NCBI GenBank assembly: GCA_002348045.1 | Contig: DDYO01000096.1 | Location: 1 to 18,370 of the forward strand | DNA from: Anaerolineales bacterium UBA2232 | GTDB lineage: Bacteria > Chloroflexota > Anaerolineae > UBA2200 | Length of the DNA: 18,370 nt | Direction of reading: 5' to 3' | Part shown: positions 7,042 through 13,546 of the stretch, piece by piece | Position numbering within the stretch: position 1 is the first letter of the stretch | How the letters are laid out: each line of letters starts with the position of its first letter | Translations under genes and position numbers: made by a program | The notes under the pieces: generated by a model | Seen by the model: the letters and a program-made list of their open reading frames with translations, nothing else | Databases searched by the model: none | Told to the model about the DNA's origin: nothing

Positions 7042-8709
7042 CTAGTGTCCTCCTGAACCAGCGGTAATCCAGGCTCCAAAGACAGGGAAGGGCTTGCAGA
7101 GAATCTCCAGGTAGGCAGGGCGGTCATGGGCGTTCTCGTCCAGCGCCCGACCCAACGCCGGGATGATGTCGTCCGGGCGCTGAACATCTTCGGCATAATA
7201 GCCCAGCGCCCGTACTGCCTTGGACCAGTCAGCTTTGGTATGATCGCTTACCTCACACGTATACGGATCATGACCACCGCCCCAGAAGCCCGGTCCATAG
7301 CCCGCAAACCCACCGTTGTTGATGTGGATGGTCATCACGCCGATACGAAGGCGCACCAGCGCCTCCATGTTCCCGATCATGTAACCGACGCCCGCGTCGC
7401 CGGTCACGTTGACGCACTGGCGATCCGGGTAGGCCAGCTTGGCTGCCATGGCCACGGCCAGACCAAACCCAAGCGTTGTAACATTGCCCCAGCCAACGAA
7501 ACCCCGAGGAACCAGGGCTTCGTAGACAGTGCTGAGCTGGTCTCGCGTGTTGCCCGAGTCGTGGGTGACCACGGACCGACCGCGATCTATGACCTTCATA
7601 AGGTCTCCGTAAACCCGGTACGGATTGATGGGAATGTCGTCAGAGGCCAAAAGCGGATGGTACTCGGCCAGAAACAGCTCTTTCGCTACTTGGATTTCCT
7701 GAACAACCTGCGGATTGCTTTTCGCTGGCACCGTGGAAGCACCCATCTCATCCAGCAGCGCCTGCAGAGTTAGTTTGGCATCGCCGATAAGCGCGTGATC
7801 TACTTGGTAGCTACGGTTGATATCCTCGGGATCCACCGAGCAGAGGATGATCGTCTTCTCATGAGGCCGAGGAATGATGTGCCGGAAATTGTGTTTCGAG
7901 AGGCTTGTCCCGACAGCGAGGATCAGATCGCAGCTCTCCAGGAAATGGTTTGCCAGCTTGCCGCGAACCCCAACGGACAGAGGGTGGTTCTGGGGGAAGG
8001 CACTCTGGCCCTGCAACGTGGTCAGAACGGGCATGCTGGTGTACTCCGAGAACTGCAGCAGCTCTTCCGTCGCGTCGGCGTAGAACACCCCCGATCCCGC
8101 ATACAAGAGCGGCCTCTTGGCGGCACGCAACGCCTGCACGGCCCTCGTAACATCCGCAGGATCTGGTGCCCAACGCCAGCCCTTAACGGTTGTGTACGGA
8201 TGCTCTTCCTCGTCATACTCACCTAGAGCCCTGGGCAGTGTGAGCAACACGGGCCCAGGGCGACCAGTTCTCAGGTAGGTGAAGGCCCGCCCGAGAAACT
8301 CGGGTACACGCTCAGGTTCGTCGATGTGGCCGATCCATTTCGTGACAGACCGGAAACCATCCGAGAGATCGTAGCGCCGCTGGTCACCAGAACTGGGGGG
8401 GAGGCCGTCAGTGATGCAGAGCAGAGGCGATGAGTCCTCAAAGGCTTGTGCCAGGGCACCGTACGCCATTTGAAGGCCAGCGGGGTTCAACGCGCCCATC
8501 ACCGTGCAAACGCCAATGCTCTTGCCTCCGGTGATGCGTGAGAAGGCATCGGCAACTGCCACCGCGTACCGTTCGTCACGCATCATCAGCAACGGCACCC
8601 CCTCTTCTCCAAGGGCGTTGTTGACGTTGCAGACGGGGAACGTGGCGACCCAAGGCACACCCTCAGCTTTGAGAATCCGAGCTACGCCGTTCGCCGCTTT
8701 GACCCGCAT
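7042..8709 (-). CDS. Thiamine-diphosphate-dependent enzyme, acetolactate synthase/decarboxylase type
   Basis: This 555-residue protein has the three-domain layout of ThDP enzymes such as acetolactate synthase, benzoylformate decarboxylase and oxalyl-CoA decarboxylase. The Pyr domain holds the cofactor-activating glutamate E46 in MMRDERYAVA. The central domain (about 190-320) follows. The PP domain holds the metal/ThDP motif starting GDA (about 437-439), instead of the common GDG, and ending at N464/N465 in IHINNGGF. The presence of E46 argues against a glyoxylate carboligase, which lacks this glutamate. No small regulatory subunit is nearby, which argues against a biosynthetic acetolactate synthase. 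AAGGAGG precedes the ATG at 8709. It sits between an HpcH/HpaI-type aldolase and a D-2-hydroxyacid dehydrogenase, so a 2-oxo-acid decarboxylase or carboligase is likely. The exact reaction is unknown. Confidence 0.88.
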   Translation of the reverse strand: MRVKAANGVARILKAEGVPWVATFPVCNVNNALGEEGVPLLMMRDERYAVAVADAFSRITGGKSIGVCTVMGALNPAGLQMAYGALAQAFEDSSPLLCITDGLPPSSGDQRRYDLSDGFRSVTKWIGHIDEPERVPEFLGRAFTYLRTGRPGPVLLTLPRALGEYDEEEHPYTTVKGWRWAPDPADVTRAVQALRAAKRPLLYAGSGVFYADATEELLQFSEYTSMPVLTTLQGQSAFPQNHPLSVGVRGKLANHFLESCDLILAVGTSLSKHNFRHIIPRPHEKTIILCSVDPEDINRSYQVDHALIGDAKLTLQALLDEMGASTVPAKSNPQVVQEIQVAKELFLAEYHPLLASDDIPINPYRVYGDLMKVIDRGRSVVTHDSGNTRDQLSTVYEALVPRGFVGWGNVTTLGFGLAVAMAAKLAYPDRQCVNVTGDAGVGYMIGNMEALVRLRIGVMTIHINNGGFAGYGPGFWGGGHDPYTCEVSDHTKADWSKAVRALGYYAEDVQRPDDIIPALGRALDENAHDRPAYLEILCKPFPVFGAWITAGSGGH

Positions 8710-8757
8710 ATGCTCCTCCTTTCGTCATTGAATCGGAGTATCCTGAGCGTACGTGGT

Positions 8758-8793
8758 TGCAGGGCTCGGCTACTGAGCGCCCTTGCTCCTGCA
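8758..8793. other. Structured intergenic stem-loop between aldolase and ThDP-enzyme genes
   Basis: TGCAGG (8758-8763) pairs with CCTGCA (8788-8793), and an inner GCTC/GAGC stem (8764-8767 with 8775-8778) fits within it. It lies in the 112-bp gap inside the minus-strand operon. It could set relative expression by RNA processing or partial termination, or be incidental. Confidence 0.3.
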
Positions 8794-8821
8794 GGCCAGG
8801 CCAATGGTCATTCTTGGCAGA

Positions 8822-9658
8822 TTAACGCTGGGCCGCGGGATACTGAATGTCGGGCCCGCCTGCCATGCTCTTGAGTCCCAATTCCTCCATCAGCTTGCCT
8901 TGCTGCTTGCACCAGGCAAAGAGCACGCTGATATCCCAACCCACGCAAAAGTGTCGTACACCCAAATCCAAAAAAGGCTGAGCCTGTTCAAATCCGGCGA
9001 TTTCCACTCGCGGGTGCTTCCCCGCTCGCAGGGCCATCTCGATCATACGTTTCTGAACCCCTTGCACTTCAGGGCTTCGGCCTTGGCCCGCCTTGCCGAT
9101 GCTGACGGAATAATCACTGGGCCCGAACTGCACCATGTCCACTCCGGGCACGGCCAGTATCTCCTCTAGGTCGTTCATCGCTGATTCTTTTTCGATCATC
9201 ACGGCGATCACCACCTCGTTCATAGCATCCACCCAGGCTTGTGAACCGCCTTCCAGAACATAGCCCACGTTGCGGCGCATTCCCGCGCCGTGAACACCCT
9301 TCGCTTCTGGGGTCTCGGGCCGCACAACTCTCACGCATTCGCGCACGTCTTCAGCTGTCCGCACATCGGTGAACAGCACGTTTGGAATGCCGGAGTCGAT
9401 GGCCCGACTGGCGATGAACCCGCGGGTCTGCTCCTCAACCTTCATCATAGACGACATGTTAGGAAACAGCTCGATGGCCCGCCCAAAGTCCTCCATTTGC
9501 TGCAGGCTGAAGGGCGAGTACTCACCTACCAGCTCAATATAGTCAAACACCCCCGAATGGCCGATGATCTCTACGGTGCTCGGCCACGGGCTGATCACAT
9601 GAGTGCCCAGGGTGGGCTTCCCTTCCTGCAAGAGCTGCCTAAGCCGGTTTGGCTTCAT
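8822..9658 (-). CDS. HpcH/HpaI aldolase family protein with variant active site
   Basis: This 278-residue TIM-barrel protein belongs to the HpcH/HpaI group, class II aldolases that cleave or form 2-keto acids with a divalent metal. The two metal ligands are recognisable and keep the spacing of E. coli HpaI: E156 in VMIEKESA and D182 in FGPSDYS, 26 residues apart. The segment matching HpaI 'DGEHAP' reads VGEYSP (44-49), so the catalytic histidine position is tyrosine (Y47). The substrate-binding arginine position appears to be lysine (K73 in MMKVEE). These changes suggest a chemistry or substrate different from classic HpaI. GGAGG lies upstream of the ATG at 9658, and a promoter is visible at 9702-9731. 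It is the first gene of the operon with the ThDP enzyme and the D-2-hydroxyacid dehydrogenase. Confidence 0.85.
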   Translation of the reverse strand: MKPNRLRQLLQEGKPTLGTHVISPWPSTVEIIGHSGVFDYIELVGEYSPFSLQQMEDFGRAIELFPNMSSMMKVEEQTRGFIASRAIDSGIPNVLFTDVRTAEDVRECVRVVRPETPEAKGVHGAGMRRNVGYVLEGGSQAWVDAMNEVVIAVMIEKESAMNDLEEILAVPGVDMVQFGPSDYSVSIGKAGQGRSPEVQGVQKRMIEMALRAGKHPRVEIAGFEQAQPFLDLGVRHFCVGWDISVLFAWCKQQGKLMEELGLKSMAGGPDIQYPAAQR

Positions 9659-9701
9659 CCCCCTATGCCTCCTTAGATGTTGTCGTGTCGTTCAGCTTCG
9701 C

Positions 9702-9731
9702 AGTATAGCACGGCAAGAGGCTGGAGGCCAA
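9702..9731 (-). promoter_or_regulatory. Promoter of the aldolase-ThDP enzyme-dehydrogenase operon
   Basis: On the minus strand TTGGCC (9731-9726) and TATACT (9707-9702) are 18 bases apart, with a TGC extended -10 directly before TATACT. Transcription would start near 9695, about 36 nt before the ATG. Seen in sequence; activity inferred. Confidence 0.5.
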
Positions 9732-9821
9732 CGACCGACTTCCGGCGGGCGGCTCCGATCACTCCGCAGGACGACTGCAGAGGCGAATCCTAAGGGACCA
9801 CGGGCGTGTTTCTGAGCCAAA

Positions 9822-12053
9822 TCATGGGAACACGGAACGGAACCAGCGCAAGAATTGCTCCCACGCGCTGGACGGCTGAACAGATGGGGGAGGTAACGGC
9901 GACACCACGTCAATCGCACCAGGCTCCACCTGATACGCTGTCCCTCTCAGCACCACGATGGCCCGATCGCCCAGGGCCAGATACCGTCCCGACTCGGGAT
10001 ACTCAGCCAGCAGTTGCTGATATCTCTCGCCGGCAAAAGCCACTTGCTCGGCCGACATGACCTGTCGGTCATAAACCGTATCGGTCCAGAACCCATCCCG
10101 CAGGATGAATGTCTTGTTGCCTACGTGCTTGATGGCTGCCGCCGAGTCACCGCCACCCCGGTCTGCTGAGGCCAGGCTGCTCTGAGCCTGGCTGTCGGCA
10201 ACGGCTTTGGCGCCCGAGGCCGGCGCAGTCCCAGGAGCGGCATATTGCGGGCTCGCTGCTAGCACTTCACGACCCGTCTCGGTCAGGATGTCCTCCCCTT
10301 CGTCAATTAGAAACGAGGTGTAAGGCGTCATGATTCCATAGCGAATGGCAAGCCGCACGATGCTGTCGACCAATTCCCGGTTTTCGCCACGCAACCGAAT
10401 CTCCGCCAACATGTAGCCGATCTTGCGCGTCGCCCAAAGGCGTGGTACAAACTCCTGTCCGCCACCGTTGGCAAAGTCAACGGGAGGAAACGTGTACGAA
10501 CGCGGCTCGCCGTTCACCACTCCGTGCAAACTCACCCGCGCTCGTGTCCCGCCATGATACCTTCCCGTGACGAGCAATTGGCTGCCCGCAAACAGGTCAG
10601 GCAATGGGTAGGGGTAGATCTCATCGGCGACGACTCCCTCGAACTCGATGCTGACGTCGGACAGCAGCGGCGACCTGATCTTGGTGTAAAAGGCGGCGAT
10701 CTCTTCCTCGATGTCCTCATTGGGTTCGACGTACGCACTGGCGCCCTTGTGCTCCCGGCTGATCGTATCCAGCAGAAGGGTATTCACGTCATAGCCCACG
10801 CCAAACGCAAAGAGCCGGACGTTGTCGTCTGCTGCCCTGGCCACATTGGCGACAATGGTCTTCAGATCCGTAGTCCCAGACGTTGGAAGTCCATCGGTCA
10901 GGAAGATGAGATAGTGCGGCTGCTCACCTGCCGCCATCAAGAGCGCCTCCTGGAGCGCCCGATCGATGTTGGTTCCTCCACCGGCGCTGAGGCTCTGCAC
11001 AAACCGCTTGGCCGCTTCTCGTTGGGCGACGGGCTGCATCGAGGCCGCAAAGTTGCGCAGGCCAGTGCTGAACGAAACTATGTTGAATCGGTCGTCCTCA
11101 TTGAGGTGATCCAAGACGAACTGGACCGCTGCCTGGGCCTGGGCCAGCTTCTTGCCCTCCATGCTGCCCGACGTGTCCAGGACAAACGTCACCTGCTTGG
11201 CGACTACCGTCTCAACATCAGCCTCCAGTGCAGGGCTAACCAGGAGGAGGAAGAACCCATCCTCGCGGCCTTCCTGGTACGACAGCAACGTAAAACCAAT
11301 ATCATCGGAGGATAGCGAATAGTACAGCTCAAAGTCCGTGTCGGGACGAACGTCATTAGCTTCAAAGCTGACCAGGGCGCTCGTCGGATCGTGGCGCTCG
11401 ACCGAGATGTTGTGGCTTGGTGAGTATACCGCTCGAATTGGTATTCGCGAGTGAATCTCCACAACCACCGACACCTCCTCCAGGGAACGGCTGGAGAAGC
11501 GCTCGGTGTTCAGAGGATAAACATAGTGAACCAGTCCCTGCTCCGCAGCCAGCACCTGGGTGTACTCAAGCTGGACACGCTTCTCGCCACGCGCTGGAAT
11601 AGGATAGATGCTGGCCTGAAAAGCGTTACGCCCAACGTACTCCAATAGAGCTGGATCCCGCCGACGTCGTACGATGTCATCGTACACACGACGAGCCTCA
11701 TCGCTGCTCAGCATCTTGCCCGTGAGGCGCTCACCATCCACAAACATGGCGAACTCGGAAATGGTGGCGCTCTCCGGCAGGGGAAAGATATAAGTGCCCT
11801 CCAGCTCAAAGGAGGAGTCGTTGACGAACACCTGGTCGATGCTCGTCTCGGCTACCTGGTCCCAAATCCGGACCTGAACGCGATGATAGCGAACGGCCAG
11901 ATCAGGGACCACTGGCGTGTGGGGAGGAGGAATGGGTATGATGAAACCATCTGCTCTAGCGATCAAAGGCAGGGCACCGAATAGAGTCCAGAGAACCACT
12001 GCGGCTAGGCACCTGCGCCCCAAGGCCCTCGCGCCACTATCTCGATCATCCAT
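9822..12053 (-). CDS. Exported VIT and von Willebrand factor A domain protein
   Basis: This 743-residue protein resembles bacterial relatives of the inter-alpha-trypsin inhibitor heavy chain. An N-terminal export signal is visible (basic GARALGRR, then hydrophobic CLAAVVLWTLFGALPLIARA, cleavage near residue 35). A VIT domain follows (about 45-170, with 'IDQVFVNDSSFELEGTYIFP' and 'MLSSDEARRVYDDI' type segments). A vWA domain (about 285-470) has a complete MIDAS metal site: DTSGS near 293-297, the threonine of GGGTNID near 361, and TDGLPTSG near 386. The C-terminal region ends in a beta-rich segment and an aromatic tail, with no sortase motif or membrane anchor. AGGGAGG precedes the ATG at 12053; an upstream ATG at 12083 lacks such a site. 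It probably mediates metal-dependent protein adhesion outside the cell. The partner is unknown. Confidence 0.88.
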   Translation of the reverse strand: MDDRDSGARALGRRCLAAVVLWTLFGALPLIARADGFIIPIPPPHTPVVPDLAVRYHRVQVRIWDQVAETSIDQVFVNDSSFELEGTYIFPLPESATISEFAMFVDGERLTGKMLSSDEARRVYDDIVRRRRDPALLEYVGRNAFQASIYPIPARGEKRVQLEYTQVLAAEQGLVHYVYPLNTERFSSRSLEEVSVVVEIHSRIPIRAVYSPSHNISVERHDPTSALVSFEANDVRPDTDFELYYSLSSDDIGFTLLSYQEGREDGFFLLLVSPALEADVETVVAKQVTFVLDTSGSMEGKKLAQAQAAVQFVLDHLNEDDRFNIVSFSTGLRNFAASMQPVAQREAAKRFVQSLSAGGGTNIDRALQEALLMAAGEQPHYLIFLTDGLPTSGTTDLKTIVANVARAADDNVRLFAFGVGYDVNTLLLDTISREHKGASAYVEPNEDIEEEIAAFYTKIRSPLLSDVSIEFEGVVADEIYPYPLPDLFAGSQLLVTGRYHGGTRARVSLHGVVNGEPRSYTFPPVDFANGGGQEFVPRLWATRKIGYMLAEIRLRGENRELVDSIVRLAIRYGIMTPYTSFLIDEGEDILTETGREVLAASPQYAAPGTAPASGAKAVADSQAQSSLASADRGGGDSAAAIKHVGNKTFILRDGFWTDTVYDRQVMSAEQVAFAGERYQQLLAEYPESGRYLALGDRAIVVLRGTAYQVEPGAIDVVSPLPPPSVQPSSAWEQFLRWFRSVFP

Positions 12054-12124
12054 CCAGCACCTCCCTACCTCGTCCTCCACCACAGTCTCATGTCAGGGAC
12101 GGTGCCGAAGCTGACAATGTTCCA

Positions 12125-12153
12125 CGGAGGGGCTGGGGGTCAGCCCCTCCGTT
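12125..12153. terminator. Strong GC-rich hairpin, likely terminator after the selenoprotein gene
   Basis: ACGGAGGGGCTG (12125-12136) and CAGCCCCTCCGT (12142-12153) form a perfect 12-bp stem with a 5-nt loop. It lies between the stop of the C_GCAxxG_C_C gene (12194) and the start of the VIT-vWA gene (12053). No U-tract follows on either strand, so it may instead be a leader structure of the VIT-vWA mRNA. Confidence 0.55.
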
Positions 12154-12193
12154 CCCACATGCCCAGGATCAAGCCCTTGAACCAGATCGAGAA

Positions 12194-12634
12194 CTAGGTG
12201 CTTCTTGCCTCAGCATTGAGAAACTCGGCTAGCATGTACGCGGTGTGGACAATGAGTGGTCTACAAACGGACGGAGGCTCTCCCTCGGGAGTCCGACGCT
12301 CTCTGATTGTGGCGCAGTGTTCCGATCCAAACTCCAAGATGAACTGATCGCGCCACTTCCGAGCAATGACATTAGCGGTTTCGTCATCTTGCCCGATCTC
12401 CGTGCGCCCATACAGCATCCCAATGAGCATCATGCCTGCCAGGAGCGCTCCGCAAGGGCCCTCCCGAGTGCTGGCTAAGCCTCCCCGCAACGTTGTCGTA
12501 GCCCGCAAGACCGAGCCACACAAGTCAGCATCGGACACTGCGTGCGCGCCCACGGCGCGCATAACCGTTTCAGATCAGTGATAACCTTGAAGCGCAGTCT
12601 CCAACGCAAGCTCTCGAACCGCACTCGGATCCAT
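12194..12634 (-). CDS. C_GCAxxG_C_C family redox protein, probable selenoprotein (in-frame TGA read as Sec at residue 20)
   Basis: If the TGA at 12577-12575 is read through, this is a 146-residue protein of the putative redox-active C_GCAxxG_C_C family, whose members are about 140 residues with four invariant cysteines. Sequence before the TGA (MDPSAVRELALETALQGYH) and after it (SETVMRAVGAH) are in one frame. They join exactly where the family has 'GYNCSEAVLRA', so the TGA replaces the first invariant Cys with U20. The other three are present: C61 in GPCGALLAG, C107 in SEHCATI and C124 in SVCRPLIV. C39 is extra. A SECIS-like hairpin follows the TGA. GGGAGG lies 10 nt before the ATG at 12634. 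The frame stays open further upstream, so a start at 12730 or 12724 is possible. Conventional calling would give only a 122-residue piece from ATG 12562. A pseudogene with a nonsense mutation is the alternative, but intact coding on both sides argues against it. The redox partner is unknown. Confidence 0.78.
12543..12577 (-). promoter_or_regulatory. Putative bacterial SECIS element with its UGA codon
   Basis: On the minus strand the TGA (12577-12575) is followed after 13 nt by TGCGCGCC (12561-12554), loop GTG (12553-12551) and GGCGCGCA (12550-12543), a perfect 8-bp stem. The apical loop begins 22 nt after the UGA, inside the 16-37 nt range described for bacterial SECIS elements. It shows the apical GU that SelB recognises in E. 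coli fdhF. The element lies within the coding frame, as bacterial SECIS elements do. The short triloop is tighter than the fdhF loop. Confidence 0.7.
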
Positions 12635-12743
12635 GTAGTCACGCCCTCCCTCGGGTTGGATTTGGTCAGCTTCGTGAGCGCGCGGCTTGCCATCGCATTC
12701 CTTGAAACCGCAACCCTGCACCATAACCATGACACCGGGCGCT

Positions 12744-12772
12744 AGTCTATCACCAGTTATTTGCGGGGTCAA
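12744..12772 (-). promoter_or_regulatory. Candidate promoter of the selenoprotein gene
   Basis: On the minus strand TTGACC (12772-12767) and TAGACT (12749-12744) are separated by 17 bases. The start would be near 12737, giving a leader of about 100 nt to ATG 12634, or a very short one if translation begins at 12730. The TTG of this -35 box also opens the longest reading frame, but is unlikely to be a real start codon. Confidence 0.45.
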
Positions 12773-12838
12773 TTACCTCAGCACACGCGGCCATAGGCCC
12801 AGGCCGGTCTAAGGTGACGAAACAACGAATCGGCTGCT

Positions 12839-12866
12839 TTGCTATCGTTGGCTCCCATGGTACAAT
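12839..12866 (+). promoter_or_regulatory. Promoter of the tandem-HTH regulator gene
   Basis: TTGCTA (12839-12844) and TACAAT (12861-12866) are separated by 16 bases, about 40 bases before the regulator ATG. A short partial palindrome, GGCC-ATA-GGCC (12789-12799), sits between this promoter and the divergent one and could be an operator. That last point is speculative. Confidence 0.5.
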
Positions 12867-12905
12867 TATGCCAACTCACTGGACTCACCCACAAGGAGAG
12901 ACCCC

Positions 12906-13430
12906 ATGGGCAATTCCGATAAGCAAGTGGTCCAGCAAAAGCTGATGGGGGTACTGGTGCGACACGCCAGGCTGACGGCCGGGCGAAGCCAGGCCGAGCT
13001 CTCGGCCGCGCTGCACATCTCCAGAAGCCGATTTGCCGAGTACGAGCGCGGCCAACGCGACCTCACCATCGACCAGCTGCGTGCGATCGCTGATCTGTGC
13101 GGTGTACCCCTCGGCTACTTTTTTGACGACCGGGCCGTGGTGCAGGATGAAGCCACCGAAATGTCGTCGCCCGCCCGGTCTCGCATTGAGCGCAAGCTGA
13201 TTGGCAACGCCTTGCGCCAAGCCAGGCAGTGTGCCGGCAAGTCACAGAAGGATTGCGCCGAAGAGCTCGGCATCCCCGCCCGTCGCGTCAGTCAGTACGA
13301 GAACGGGGAACGAGACATCCCGCCCGACGAAGCCGAGGCTTTCGCCAGGTTCCTGGAGGTGCCTCCAGCACACCTGACCGCCAGCGGTGCGCCCCTGATG
13401 TTCGGAGGCGGGAGTGGTGGCGGCGGTTAG
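12906..13430 (+). CDS. XRE-family transcriptional regulator with two HTH domains
   Basis: This 174-residue cytosolic protein consists of two tandem Cro/C1-type helix-turn-helix domains. HTH 1 is at about residues 16-72 (LVRHARLTAGRSQAELSAAL, recognition helix around ISRSRFAEYERG). HTH 2 is at about 98-152 (LRQARQCAGKSQKDCAEEL, then IPARRVSQYENGERDIP). The repeats share the 'S..f..YE.G.RD' pattern, which points to internal duplication. A flexible GGGSGGGG tail closes the protein; there is no ligand-binding or protease domain. AAGGAGAG precedes the ATG. It is transcribed divergently from the selenoprotein gene with 271 bp between them, so control of that gene and itself is a reasonable inference. 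Two DNA-binding domains on one chain could read an asymmetric or spaced operator without dimerising. Confidence 0.9.
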   Translation: MGNSDKQVVQQKLMGVLVRHARLTAGRSQAELSAALHISRSRFAEYERGQRDLTIDQLRAIADLCGVPLGYFFDDRAVVQDEATEMSSPARSRIERKLIGNALRQARQCAGKSQKDCAEELGIPARRVSQYENGERDIPPDEAEAFARFLEVPPAHLTASGAPLMFGGGSGGGG

Positions 13431-13486
13431 ACACGGCTTGCACAAGAGTCGCCGACAAATACGAATCAGCCACCGCCAGGTACTAA

Positions 13487-13519
13487 CCACAAACCCGACC
13501 TTGTGGGTCGGGTTTGTGG
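13487..13519. terminator. Bidirectional terminator between regulator and EF-G-like gene
   Basis: CCACAAACCCGACC (13487-13500) and GGTCGGGTTTGTGG (13506-13519) form a perfect 14-bp stem with a 5-nt loop. The core ACCCGACC/GGTCGGGT is flanked by A3/T3 runs, so it can terminate in both directions. It lies between two convergent genes, as expected. Confidence 0.85.
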
Positions 13520-13546
13520 ACTGAAGGCGAACCCGCCCAGCTAGGG

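Noticed and set aside
7042..8709. Glyoxylate carboligase
   Set aside because: The catalytic-position glutamate E46 is present, whereas glyoxylate carboligases have a hydrophobic residue there.
10524..11315. 263-codon frame opposite the VIT-vWA gene
   Set aside because: Shadow of a clearly coding strand carrying an intact vWA MIDAS; no family resemblance of its own.
12194..12562. A 122-residue protein starting at ATG 12562 as the complete gene
   Set aside because: This start lies 12 nt after the in-frame TGA, has no ribosome-binding site and removes the family's first conserved Cys position and N-terminal helix. The coding pattern clearly continues upstream of the TGA.
12194..12634. Pseudogene with a simple nonsense mutation
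   Set aside because: Not fully excluded. The TGA (not TAA or TAG) sits exactly on a redox-Cys position, no other lesion is visible, and a SECIS-like stem follows at the right spacing, so a selenoprotein is the better reading.
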